Shown: positions 54,197-61,739 of the stretch, in pieces
How the letters are laid out: every line of letters starts with the position of its first letter
Position numbering within the stretch: the first letter of the stretch is position 1
NCBI RefSeq assembly: GCF_001011115.1
Contig: NZ_CP008874.1
Coordinates: forward strand, 1,502,440-1,566,439
From: Halanaeroarchaeum sulfurireducens
Lineage (GTDB): Archaea > Halobacteriota > Halobacteria > Halobacteriales > Halobacteriaceae
DNA length: 64,000 nt
Reading direction: 5' to 3'
Made by a program: the position numbers and the translations under genes
The notes under the pieces: generated by a model
The model's input: the letters and a program-made list of their open reading frames with translations, nothing else
Databases searched by the model: none
What the model was told of the DNA's origin: nothing

Positions 54197-54256
54197 GTTC
54201 GAACATCCGACGCGATGAGGGAAAAAGATTGTCGCCGGACGGTCGGGCCGGTCCGC

Positions 54257-54523
54257 TTAGATACGGCCGACTTCTTTGACGGAGACGGACTCCACGCCCT
54301 CGACCGAGCTGAACGCCTCCTCGACCGATTCTGTCCCGCCGGCGTCGTCCGGAACGATCACCGTCGGGATCAATGCGACGAGACCGAAGGCGACGTCCTC
54401 GGTCTCGACGGAGTTGATCTTCGCCCCCTCCGGGAGCGCGGTCTCGAGGCGCTCGCGGAGTTCGTCCAGGTCGAGTTCCGGACTGTTCGGCATCACCTTG
54501 ATGGCCGCGGCGACTTTCCCCAT
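54257..54523 (-). CDS. ef1b: Translation elongation factor 1-beta
   Basis: Nucleotide-exchange factor for EF-1 alpha, 88 residues, ferredoxin-like ([43 protein letters not shown]). Its ATG lies one base after the stop of the zinc microprotein upstream, so the two are co-translated. Confidence 0.94.
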   Translation of the reverse strand: MGKVAAAIKVMPNSPELDLDELRERLETALPEGAKINSVETEDVAFGLVALIPTVIVPDDAGGTESVEEAFSSVEGVESVSVKEVGRI

Positions 54524-54524
54524 G

Positions 54525-54698
54525 TCAGGGCCCCCTGAATCCGCACTCCGGACATTCGTAGAGGTTGCTCTGTTTGCGACACTTCGCACACCGGTAGATC
54601 TGGCGACCGCACTCGGGACACTTGAACGAGGCCGCGTTCGTGCCGGAGATGTTGATCCCACACGAAACACACCGCCTCGCCTGCTGGGTCTCGCTCAT
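54525..54698 (-). CDS. HVO_2753-type zinc-finger microprotein
   Basis: A 57-residue protein with four C(P)XCG-type pairs (CVSCG, CPECG, CAKCR, CPECG), enough for two zinc sites. It matches the HVO_2753 family, whose Haloferax member has two zinc fingers and affects swarming and biofilm. It is immediately upstream of EF-1 beta, as in Haloferax (from memory), with a one-base gap. Confidence 0.88.
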   Translation of the reverse strand: MSETQQARRCVSCGINISGTNAASFKCPECGRQIYRCAKCRKQSNLYECPECGFRGP

Positions 54699-54794
54699 CC
54701 TTATGTTTGTGTGCCGTCTGCGGCGGTTTAACCGTTGTCTTTCGTCGTCCACGTCAAGCGTAGGTTTAAACGCGATGGGACGGAACTCGAACGT

Positions 54795-55631
54795 ATGGAA
54801 TCGCAGGGGTGGTTCGTGGACCTGGACCCGGACGACCGCGACACGGCCGTGGCCCGCATTCGCGACGGTTCTGCCCCGGCCCCTGACCGGTGGCCGACGC
54901 TCGCGGTCGAAGCCGGATTCGCGGCCGACGAGTCGTCGTACTACGACGAACTTCACGAGGCGACCGTCGAGGCCGCGGGAGCCACGGTGGCCGAACGCGA
55001 GCGAGCGGACGACCAGCAACTGATCCACGCCGTTCGCACGATCGACGACGTGACCGCGACCACGAACGAGCTGGCCGAACGACTCGCTGAGTGGGCTGGC
55101 AGCTACTACGGCGAGTCGGGCGCGGGAACGGAATACGCGGCGACCGTCGCGGATCGCGACCCCCAGGATCCCGTCGAGCGGCGCATCGTCTCCCTGGCAA
55201 ATCGGGTGACAGCGCTCGAGGCGGAGCACGAGGCCGTCGAGGCCTTCGTCCGGCGGCAGGCGCCGGGGGTGTGTCCGAACCTCTCGATGCTGGCGGGGCC
55301 GGTCCTCGCCGCCCGTCTGATCGCCCTGGCGGGCGGACTCGAATCGCTCGCGAAAAAACCCAGCGGGACGGTGCAAGTGTTGGGCGCGGAGGACGCCCTG
55401 TTCGCTCACCTCCGGGGCCACGCGACCTCCCCCAAACACGGCGTCATCTACACCCACGAGTACGTCCGCGACACGTCGCCGGACCAGCGGGGGTCCGCGG
55501 CCCGGGCACTGGCGGGGAAACTCGCCATCGCGGCCCGCATCGATCACTACTCCGGCGACCGTCGTCCCGAACTCCGCGACGAGCTCGACGAGCGCATGGC
55601 TCGCATCCGAAGCCGAGGTGAGGACAATTGA
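54795..55631 (+). CDS. nop5: Nop5 (Nop56/58 family) box C/D RNP core protein
   Basis: Scaffold of the archaeal box C/D methylation RNP. The 278-residue protein has an N-terminal domain, a coiled-coil (residues about 85-160) and the Nop domain ([37 protein letters not shown]). The ATG at 54795 was chosen because a TATA-like GTTTAAAC lies about 30 bases upstream; an earlier in-frame ATG adds non-family residues. Overlaps fibrillarin by four bases. Confidence 0.94.
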   Translation: MESQGWFVDLDPDDRDTAVARIRDGSAPAPDRWPTLAVEAGFAADESSYYDELHEATVEAAGATVAERERADDQQLIHAVRTIDDVTATTNELAERLAEWAGSYYGESGAGTEYAATVADRDPQDPVERRIVSLANRVTALEAEHEAVEAFVRRQAPGVCPNLSMLAGPVLAARLIALAGGLESLAKKPSGTVQVLGAEDALFAHLRGHATSPKHGVIYTHEYVRDTSPDQRGSAARALAGKLAIAARIDHYSGDRRPELRDELDERMARIRSRGEDN

Positions 55632-56257
55632 GTCGTCCGGACGGAGTCGCGTGGCACACGTTCGACGGAACGCGATCGCTCGCAACACGGGGGAAACCGG
55701 TGTACGGCGAACAGACGGACGGAGAATGGCGACGGTGGGATCCACACCGCTCGAAGCTCGGGGCAACCTTCGAGAAGGGCCTGGAGACCGGGTTGCGGAA
55801 CGGCGATTCCGTGCTCTACCTCGGCGCAGCGAACGGGACGACCGTGAGTCACGTCGCGGACTTCGCAGGCCCGACCTATGCCGTGGAGTTCGCGCCACGT
55901 CCGGCCAGGGACCTCGTTGCGGTCGCTCGGACGCGCGACCGGCTGTTTCCCCTGCTGAAAGACGCCCGAACGCCAGAGACGTACGCGCACGTCGTGGAAA
56001 GCGAACTGGACGCGATCGTCCAGGACGTGGCCACGCGTGGTCAGGCACGGGTGGCGAACGAAAATCGTCGGTTCCTCGCCGACGACGGGCGTCTGATCGC
56101 CGCGATCAAGGCGCGAAGCGAGGACGTCACCCGGGAGCCACCGGCGGTCTTCGAGGAGGTCCTGGAATCGCTAACCGCGGAGTACGAGGTCCTCGAAACC
56201 GAACGCCTGGAACCATATCACGACGATCACCTCGCCGTCGTCGCGCGTCCTCTGTGA
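55628..56257 (+). CDS. flpA: Fibrillarin-like rRNA/tRNA 2'-O-methyltransferase
   Basis: Methyltransferase of box C/D RNPs, 209 residues. It has PVYGEQ and [14 protein letters not shown], typical of fibrillarin, the SAM motif [17 protein letters not shown] and the VYAVEFAPR-type strand ([12 protein letters not shown]). The start is TTG within TTGA, overlapping the nop5 stop; no ATG or GTG fits the conserved N-terminus [10 protein letters not shown]. It would act with guides such as the one in the tRNA-Trp intron. Confidence 0.94.
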   Translation: MSRPDGVAWHTFDGTRSLATRGKPVYGEQTDGEWRRWDPHRSKLGATFEKGLETGLRNGDSVLYLGAANGTTVSHVADFAGPTYAVEFAPRPARDLVAVARTRDRLFPLLKDARTPETYAHVVESELDAIVQDVATRGQARVANENRRFLADDGRLIAAIKARSEDVTREPPAVFEEVLESLTAEYEVLETERLEPYHDDHLAVVARPL

Positions 56258-56311
56258 CGCCAGGTGCCGGTTTCGGAACTGTTTATGGGGCCCGACACAT
56301 TTTTTCTCACG

Positions 56312-57385
56312 ATGCCAACGGGTTCGCGTGCGGCCTTCGCGGAGATGGGGACACTCGGGGTCGAAGAAGAGTATTTCGTCGTTGACGACGAGGGCCAACC
56401 GGTTGCAGGGTCCGACGAACTCGTCTACGAACGCGATCCACCAGAGACCCTCTGTGGGAACATCGACCACGAGCTGTTCAAATTCGTCATCGAGACCCAG
56501 ACGTGCAAGATGTCCGACCCCACGTCGGCACCCGAGGAGATTCGACGGACCCGCGAGACCCTCATCGATTACGTCGCTGAGAGCGGCTACCGCGTCGCGA
56601 CGGCCGGCCTCCACCCCACGGCGGACTGGCGCGACCACGAACACGCCGAGAAACCACGGTATCGCTCCCAGCTCGATCGTATCCAGTATCCTCAACACCG
56701 GAATACGACCGCGGGGATGCACATCCACGTCGGGGTCGACGATCCCGACAAGGCAATGTGGGTGGCCAACGAGTCGCGCTGGCACCTCCCGATGCTCCTG
56801 GCGCTGTCGGCCAACTCCCCGTACTGGAACGGGTATGACACGGGGCTCGCGTCGGCTCGGGCGAAAATATTCGAGGGGCTTCCCAACACGGGGATGCCGA
56901 CCCCCTTTGACTCCTATGACGAATTCGAGCGCTTCGAGGAGCAAATGACCGAACACGGGTCGATCGAAGACCGTGGAGAATTGTGGTTCGACGTCCGACC
57001 CCACTCCGGCCACGGCACCGTGGAGGTCCGCGTCTCGGACGCCCAGGATCGGGCGGGGATCGTGGACGCGTTGATCGAGTACGTCCACGCGCTCGTCGTC
57101 GACCTTTCAGAACGGTACGAGGACGGGGAGTCCGGGACCGACGTCCGGCGCGAACTCCTCGACGAGAACAAGTGGCGGGCGATACGACACGGCCACGACG
57201 CGACGTTTATCGAACCCGATGGCTCCTCGGCCGTCGCACTCGAGGACCTGGTCGTCCAAGAGATGGACCGACTCGGGGTCGCTGGCATCGGGGACGTCCT
57301 GGCTACCGAGAGCGGTGCGGAACGCCAGCGACGGATTCGCGACGAACGTGGCGCAGCGGCGCTCCGGGACGCCATCGTCCTGTAG
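56312..57385 (+). CDS. gshA: Glutamate-cysteine ligase
   Basis: Makes gamma-glutamylcysteine, the main low-molecular thiol of haloarchaea. The 357-residue protein has [18 protein letters not shown], the conserved [16 protein letters not shown] and [20 protein letters not shown]. The ATG at 56312 was chosen as it gives the family start and lies 30 bases after a TATA-like TTTATGG; two earlier in-frame starts add unrelated residues. No gshB is adjacent, consistent with gamma-GC being the end product. Confidence 0.93.
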   Translation: MPTGSRAAFAEMGTLGVEEEYFVVDDEGQPVAGSDELVYERDPPETLCGNIDHELFKFVIETQTCKMSDPTSAPEEIRRTRETLIDYVAESGYRVATAGLHPTADWRDHEHAEKPRYRSQLDRIQYPQHRNTTAGMHIHVGVDDPDKAMWVANESRWHLPMLLALSANSPYWNGYDTGLASARAKIFEGLPNTGMPTPFDSYDEFERFEEQMTEHGSIEDRGELWFDVRPHSGHGTVEVRVSDAQDRAGIVDALIEYVHALVVDLSERYEDGESGTDVRRELLDENKWRAIRHGHDATFIEPDGSSAVALEDLVVQEMDRLGVAGIGDVLATESGAERQRRIRDERGAAALRDAIVL

Positions 57386-57435
57386 GCCAAATGGTTTAAA
57401 CAGTCACGTCACTTGTGTCCTCTATAAGACGACGA

Positions 57436-58083
57436 ATGTCCGACGAAGAACCTACAGACACCGAGGCGAACGAGGCAGAGGGCGTTGAGATCCCGGTCGA
57501 TACCGAAGAAGGCGATACGGAGGCGGGCGGCGGTGCCCGCGAACGGCTCGAGGAGGAGGCCGACCGCGCGCGCTCGGAGTTCGACAGTCGCGTCGTGGAC
57601 ATCCTCTCCTGGGTGCTCGACACCGAGACGCGAGCCCGAATCTACGTCCAGTTGCGGAAGGCTCCGTGGAGCACGAGCGAGGAGGTGGCCGAGGGGACTG
57701 GGCTCTACCCGAGCACCGTCCGGGAGGCGCTCGCCGAGCTGTACGACGAAGGCGTGGTCGATCGCCGGAAACGAGAGAGCGAGGGCGCAGGCAACAACCC
57801 CTACGAGTACACGGCCATCGCCCCGAGCGATCTCGTCGGGAACGTCGTCGGGCGGGTGCAGGACGAACTGAATACGCTGTTCAATCTCGATTCCCATCTG
57901 GAGGAATCCGAGCCCACCTCCGAACCGACCTCCCAACCGGTCTCCATCGAGGTGTCCTCTGAGGACGAAGAAGACGAAGAGGGTGAAGAGGAAAACGTAG
58001 AGGGTGAAGAGGAAGACGTAGAGGGTGAAGAGGAAAACGTAGAGGGTGAAGAGGAAGACGAAGAGGGTAAAGAGGAGAGATAA
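57436..58083 (+). CDS. Winged-helix (ArsR-like) regulator with acidic repeat tail
   Basis: A 215-residue DNA-binding protein. After an acidic N-terminus, residues 55-130 form a winged helix (DILSWVLDTETRARIYVQLRK; TSEEVAEGTGLYPSTVREALAELYDEGVV). Residues about 150-215 are disordered and acidic, ending in four 7-residue repeats (EGEEENV/EGEEEDV) and EGKEER, then TAA. The same frame stays open for 30 more acidic codons past the TAA to a TGA at 58174, suggesting the stop is recent. Confidence 0.85.
   Translation: MSDEEPTDTEANEAEGVEIPVDTEEGDTEAGGGARERLEEEADRARSEFDSRVVDILSWVLDTETRARIYVQLRKAPWSTSEEVAEGTGLYPSTVREALAELYDEGVVDRRKRESEGAGNNPYEYTAIAPSDLVGNVVGRVQDELNTLFNLDSHLEESEPTSEPTSQPVSIEVSSEDEEDEEGEEENVEGEEEDVEGEEENVEGEEEDEEGKEER
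57979..58080 (+). repeat. 21-bp coding repeats in the regulator tail
   Basis: Four 21-base units (57979-58062) coding EGEEENV, EGEEEDV, EGEEENV and EGEEEDE, then a partial EGKEER. Units 1 and 3 end AAC-GTA; 2 and 4 have GAC. The alternation implies a 42-base higher-order repeat that duplicated once. Antisense frames here are open by chance. Confidence 0.9.
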
Positions 58084-58176
58084 GTGGAAGACTGCGAGGA
58101 CTCCCACCACTCCGAGACCGGCAACGACGGGTCGGGCACCGATACCGAGGCCGATACGCCGGCGGACGACGCGTGA
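58084..58176 (+). other. In-frame continuation after the regulator stop
   Basis: Directly after the TAA, in the same frame, 30 codons run to TGA (58174-58176), beginning with GTG and encoding an acidic peptide with the same D/E/G/T bias (ends DTEADTPADDA). It looks like the original C-terminus cut off by the stop. It could instead be a start-stop coupled microprotein. Confidence 0.55.
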
Positions 58177-58215
58177 ATCCCAACCACTAAAGCCGAGGCA
58201 GTCCTCGCGAGCCGT

Positions 58216-58707
58216 ATGGACGTCGCTCTGGGCGGGACGTTCGATCCGATACACGATGGCCACCGGAAACTGTTCGAACGCGCGTTCGAACTCGGTGACG
58301 TCACGGTCGGTCTCACGAGCGGCGATCTCGCACCGAAGACCCGACAGGAAGACCGGTACGTTCGGTCGTACGAAGAGCGCAAGGCCGACCTCATCGAGGA
58401 ACTCGAACCCCTCGCGAAGAAGTACGACCGTGATTTTTCGATCCGAACACTCGCCGAACCCACGGGGGTCGCGACCGAAGAACAGTTCGACGCCCTGGTG
58501 GTTTCCCCGGAGACCCGTCCCGGCGGGGAGCGCATCAACGAGATTCGCGCCGAGCGGGGCCTCGACCCCCTCGAACTGGTCGTCGTCGATCACGTTCTCG
58601 CGGAGGACGGGGACATTATCTCGAGTACCCGCATTGTCAACGGCGAGATCGACGAGCACGGCAACCTCACGCCCGACCGGGACGGGCGCGAGCGCTCCCG
58701 CGCCTGA
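58216..58707 (+). CDS. coaD: Phosphopantetheine adenylyltransferase (archaeal)
   Basis: Fourth step of coenzyme A synthesis, making dephospho-CoA. The 163-residue archaeal-type enzyme has the nucleotidyltransferase HxGH as GGTFDPIHDGHRKLF and the second motif SSTRIVNGEIDEHG. Single gene, head to tail with the regulator and convergent with the TFB-like gene (no gap). Confidence 0.95.
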   Translation: MDVALGGTFDPIHDGHRKLFERAFELGDVTVGLTSGDLAPKTRQEDRYVRSYEERKADLIEELEPLAKKYDRDFSIRTLAEPTGVATEEQFDALVVSPETRPGGERINEIRAERGLDPLELVVVDHVLAEDGDIISSTRIVNGEIDEHGNLTPDRDGRERSRA

Positions 58708-59016
58708 TCACCACTCCGGTGGCTCGAGGCCCGCCTCGGCGAGGAGGTCCTTCCAGCGTCGCTGAATCACGAGTCGCGACACGCCCGCAGCCTCGGCGAC
58801 AGCGGTCTGGCTGCGCTGGTCGCCCGCGATGAGCGACCCCGCGTACAGACTCGCCGCCAGCGCGGCCCGTTTCGATCGATCCTCCTCGGGAAGTGTCGAG
58901 AGAAAGAGGTCCTGGGCGGTGGAGCGAGCAGCCGCATCGAGTTCCAACCGATCGGCTGTCGCCTGCAGTTCGGTTAGCCACTCTCGTTGGCTTACCTCGT
59001 CGCCCGCGCGGTACAT
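58708..59016 (-). CDS. TFB-like cyclin-fold protein (transcription factor IIB family, short)
   Basis: A 102-residue protein resembling one cyclin repeat of archaeal TFB: TADRLELDAAARSTAQDLF, AALAASLYAGSLIAGDQRSQTAVAEAAGVSRLVIQRRW. It lacks the zinc ribbon and B-finger of a full factor, so it may bind a promoter or TBP without starting transcription. Similar short TFB-family proteins occur in other haloarchaea. Divergent from tRNA-Leu. Confidence 0.85.
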   Translation of the reverse strand: MYRAGDEVSQREWLTELQATADRLELDAAARSTAQDLFLSTLPEEDRSKRAALAASLYAGSLIAGDQRSQTAVAEAAGVSRLVIQRRWKDLLAEAGLEPPEW

Positions 59017-59119
59017 GACACGTGTGAAGGCGCGCCGCCGGTAAAGCCCCTGTGTTCGAACGGCCGCAGAACCTCGTGACGTTTAAGGGTGAAACACGCG
59101 AATTTCTCCACACGGACGA

Positions 59120-59202
59120 GCGCGGGTAGCCAAGTGGTCAACGGCGCAGCGCTTAGGACGCTGTCCCGTAGGGGTCCGCAGGTTCGAATCCTGTCCCGCG
59201 CA
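59120..59202 (+). tRNA. tRNA-Leu (UAG)
   Basis: An 83-nt class II tRNA with long variable arm. Acceptor GCGCGGG pairs with CCCGCGC plus discriminator A; the anticodon stem-loop has loop CTTAGGA with anticodon TAG; the T-arm is CAGG-TTCGAAT-CCTG. No CCA encoded, no intron. Three partial copies of its 3' end follow. Confidence 0.95.
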
Positions 59203-59323
59203 GTGAGCGAGCGTAGCGAGCGAACGAGCAGGACAGATTCGAGCCCTGTCAGTCGCAGCCCGGGAAGCGACCGAAGGGAGCGACCCGGAACGTCTGATTC
59301 CGGTTCGAATCCTGTCCCGCGCA
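59203..59323 (+). repeat. tRNA-Leu tail element, copy 1 (121 bp)
   Basis: Spacer with GAGCGAGCGTAGCGAGCG, inverted T-arm copy CAGGACAGATTCGAGCC (59229-59245), a G+C-rich hairpin-forming middle and a direct copy of the tRNA-Leu 3' end (GGTTCGAATCC...CGCGCA, 59302-59323). The inverted and direct halves pair as GGACAGATTCGA/TCGAATCCTGTCC with one bulged C. Confidence 0.85.
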
Positions 59324-59444
59324 GTGAGCGAGCGTAGCGAGCGAACGAGCAGGACAGATTCGAGCCCTGTCAGTCGCAGCCCGGGAAGCGACCGAAGGGA
59401 GCGACCCGGAACGTCTGATTCCGGTTCGAATCCTGTCCCGCGCA
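59324..59444 (+). repeat. tRNA-Leu tail element, copy 2 (121 bp)
   Basis: A tandem copy of the preceding 121-bp unit with no difference noticed by eye, again ending with the tRNA-Leu 3' end at 59444. The near-identity implies recent duplication or gene conversion. Confidence 0.85.
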
Positions 59445-59608
59445 ATGCGAGGTCGAGCATCGCGAGACCTCGGGTAGCGAACGGGGAGGAACGACCCGTG
59501 AGCAGTGAACGGAGGGCAGCGAAGCTGCCCGGAGCGAACGAGCAGGACAGCGATTCGAATCAGGGAGGAGCTGTGCTCCGACCGTGGTTCGAATCGCTGT
59601 CCCGCGCA
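59445..59608 (+). repeat. tRNA-Leu tail element, copy 3 (164 bp, diverged)
   Basis: Same plan but different spacer with hairpins GAGGTC/GACCTC and GGGCAGC/GCTGCCC. The paired arms are a perfect 15-bp inverted repeat, GGACAGCGATTCGAA (59545-59559) and TTCGAATCGCTGTCC (59588-59602), around GGAG-ctgtg-CTCC. Relative to the tRNA, one G is inserted in the direct arm and the matching C is present in the inverted arm. It ends CCGCGCA. Confidence 0.85.
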
Positions 59609-59852
59609 CTTCCACTTTTTCCGAAGCGGGTTCGCCGATGGCTCACCCGCTTCGCAAAAACGTGGGGAAAAAGACAGCTATCGGTTGCGGATATCCGACA
59701 CGACCGCAGGTCGTGTCGGGCAGAAAGTCGATCCGGGCTCCATAAAAATAAATTGGCCAACAACTATAAAGTACTGATCGTTCCCGAACTATTAGAATAT
59801 TCACACGTGTAAAGCCGTCCGGCTCTCGACATTCAAGCGAGGTGACCAATTA
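59609..59852. terminator. Two hairpins between the tRNA-Leu array and the DUF4870 gene
   Basis: GAAGCGGGT/ACCCGCTTC (59623-59631, 59645-59653) followed by CGCAAAAA, and an 11-bp stem with a 3-base loop, CCGACACGACC-gca-GGTCGTGTCGG (59695-59719), followed by A/T-rich sequence. They may end the tRNA transcript. No gene seen here; the last 60 bases carry the downstream promoter. Confidence 0.5.
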
Positions 59853-60278
59853 ATGGCTACCACGTCGGCCGACGAGGCGGATCGCACGACAAGTACGGGG
59901 GAGACGAGTCTGGGGCTCGAGGAGAATCTGGGTGCGGCATTAGCGTACGTGCTGGGTTTCCTGACGGGCATCATCGTCTTTCTTCTGGAACAGGAAAACG
60001 ATCACGTCCGCTTCCATGCTGCCCAGAGCATGGTCGTCTTCGGCGGCATCTTCGTGGTCAGCATCATCCTGAGCATACTGGGAGGGGGGCTCTCGACGAT
60101 GATGGCCGGCGGGGCGGGATCGTTTGTGGCAACGGGACTGTCGCTCATCCTGGGTCTCGCTTCGATGGTACTCTGGCTCGCCAGCCTGGTACTCTGGGTG
60201 TACCTGCTCGTCCGGACCTATCAGGGCTCGGACCCGCGCATTCCCGTTGCCGCGGGAATCGCGGACGGGCTAGTTTGA
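59853..60278 (+). CDS. DUF4870 family membrane protein
   Basis: A 141-residue protein with an acidic 25-residue N-terminus and three to four hydrophobic helices. ENLGAALAYVLGFLTGIIVFLLEQENDHVRFHAAQSMVVF in pieces (AYVLGFLTGIIVFLLE, HVRFHAAQSM) is the DUF4870 signature; the loop HAAQS is conserved. Role unknown. Confidence 0.9.
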   Translation: MATTSADEADRTTSTGETSLGLEENLGAALAYVLGFLTGIIVFLLEQENDHVRFHAAQSMVVFGGIFVVSIILSILGGGLSTMMAGGAGSFVATGLSLILGLASMVLWLASLVLWVYLLVRTYQGSDPRIPVAAGIADGLV

Positions 60279-60512
60279 ACCGAACCACCTCTCCCGATCT
60301 GGCGTGGTAGGACAGACTCGTCAGGTGACTGTCCGCGATGACCAGCGGTGGACCGATCGCAGACGGCGCCGGTTTTCGATGAAGGCCGATGACGTCGACC
60401 CCGCGGGACAGGTCGCGTTCCGTACTGGACCGGGGTTCCCGAGAATGGGTAACTATCCCGGCATGGTACAACCTGCACCGAACGGGCCTGGCAGAACGGG
60501 CCGTTTCGACCG

Positions 60513-60890
60513 TCACTTGATCCAGAACGAATCGGGTCCGTCGGTGGCGCTGTTCTGGCGTCGATCCGACCCAATCGGTGACACGCACTGTCGACAGTAC
60601 CTGTACCCGGGTTCGTTCGGGGTCTCGCAGTTCGGACAGATCACGACATCCTTTCGTTGCTCCGGTCGAGCCGATGTGGACCCAGACTCGCCGTTTCGTC
60701 GATCGGCCCGTGGCGTTCCTGTGTCGTCGTTTGAAAGCCAGACGTACAGGCCAACCGTCGCGATGGCGTGCCCAATTGCGATCGCGATGAGCGCGTAGAC
60801 CCAGCCCTGGGTTATACTGTAGAGATGGTAACTGCTGAAAGTTGACTGTTTCGTTGCACCGAAAACGACGGCGGTGTCATCAGGGCTCAC
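60513..60890 (-). CDS. Zinc-ribbon protein with N-terminal membrane helix
   Basis: The coherent part is WVYALIAIAIGHAIATVGLYVWL (written here as a helix at about residues 37-59), a polar linker, a zinc ribbon CPNCETPNEPGYRYCRQC and a Ser/Asp tail. Similar haloarchaeal zinc-ribbon membrane proteins start just before this helix, but no ATG, GTG or TTG lies there; the nearest start is a GTG at 60890, giving 125 residues. The gene may use that GTG, a rare start, or be decaying at its 5' end. Confidence 0.6.
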   Translation of the reverse strand: MSPDDTAVVFGATKQSTFSSYHLYSITQGWVYALIAIAIGHAIATVGLYVWLSNDDTGTPRADRRNGESGSTSARPEQRKDVVICPNCETPNEPGYRYCRQCVSPIGSDRRQNSATDGPDSFWIK

Positions 60891-60926
60891 GAACTTTTTT
60901 GCCAAGTGGCCGCAACGATATTTGTA

Positions 60927-61739
60927 ATGGCAGGAATCCTCGATCTTTGTGATTCGATCGTGTCCGACGTCGACGCGCTGTTTCTCTTCTCGCCGAGTAG
61001 TTCGTACTACGAGAAGGCAGGTGACATCGACGACATCGATCTCGTCGTCGTCGCAAACGAGAACGACGTCGACGCGGGGACGTTCGTCGAATTGCCCCTG
61101 CAGTTCCGTGACGTGCGCGAACGCATTCGGTTCGGTGTCGAGGGCGCCCTCGATAAGGGACACGTCGAGGACGGCGACGCGATCGCAACCGCCGTTCCGC
61201 TGTTCGAGGACGAAATCGACACGATCTCGCGGACGAGAGCCGACGAATCACAGCATACCGGCATCTATGACCTGTTCGTCAAGTCCCGCGCCGACGCCGC
61301 CGTGATCCGGAACATCTTCGAGCTGGCGATCGAACTGGGCAAGAAGGGCCAGAAGGGCGAACCCGTCGGCGCCCTGTTCGTGGTCGGCGACGCGGGGAAC
61401 GTGATGAACAAGTCCCGTCCACTCTCGTACAACCCCTTCGAGAAATCCCACGTCCACGTCGGCGACCCGATCGTGAACGTGATGTTAAAGGAGTTCTCCC
61501 GACTCGACGGCGCGTTCATCATCTCCGACTCCGGGAAGATCGTGAGTGCGTATCGGTATCTCGAGCCCTCCGCGGAGGGCGTCGACATTCCCAAGGGTCT
61601 CGGCGCGCGGCACATGGCCGCGGGGGCCATCACCCGCGATACGAATGCCATCTCGATCGCTCTGAGCGAAAGTGACGGAATGGTACGCGCGTTCAAGGGG
61701 GGAGAATTGATCTTGGAGCTGGATCCGGAGGCGTACTGA
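60927..61739 (+). CDS. dacZ: Diadenylate cyclase DacZ
   Basis: Makes c-di-AMP from two ATP. The 270-residue protein has the DAC-domain motifs DGAFIISDSG and ARHMAAGAITRDTNAIS near residues 190-240 (DGA and RHxAA-type). The N-terminal domain (residues 1-110) is the archaeal regulatory part. In Haloferax, DacZ is essential and tied to osmotic balance. A TATA-like CGATATTTG precedes the ATG closely. Stop overlaps the next ATG (TGATG). Confidence 0.94.
   Translation: MAGILDLCDSIVSDVDALFLFSPSSSYYEKAGDIDDIDLVVVANENDVDAGTFVELPLQFRDVRERIRFGVEGALDKGHVEDGDAIATAVPLFEDEIDTISRTRADESQHTGIYDLFVKSRADAAVIRNIFELAIELGKKGQKGEPVGALFVVGDAGNVMNKSRPLSYNPFEKSHVHVGDPIVNVMLKEFSRLDGAFIISDSGKIVSAYRYLEPSAEGVDIPKGLGARHMAAGAITRDTNAISIALSESDGMVRAFKGGELILELDPEAY

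Noticed and set aside
57409-58659. 416-residue minus-strand frame rich in Phe/Leu/Val repeats
   Set aside because: It is the antisense of the acidic repeats and of coaD; its repeats mirror the coding repeats.
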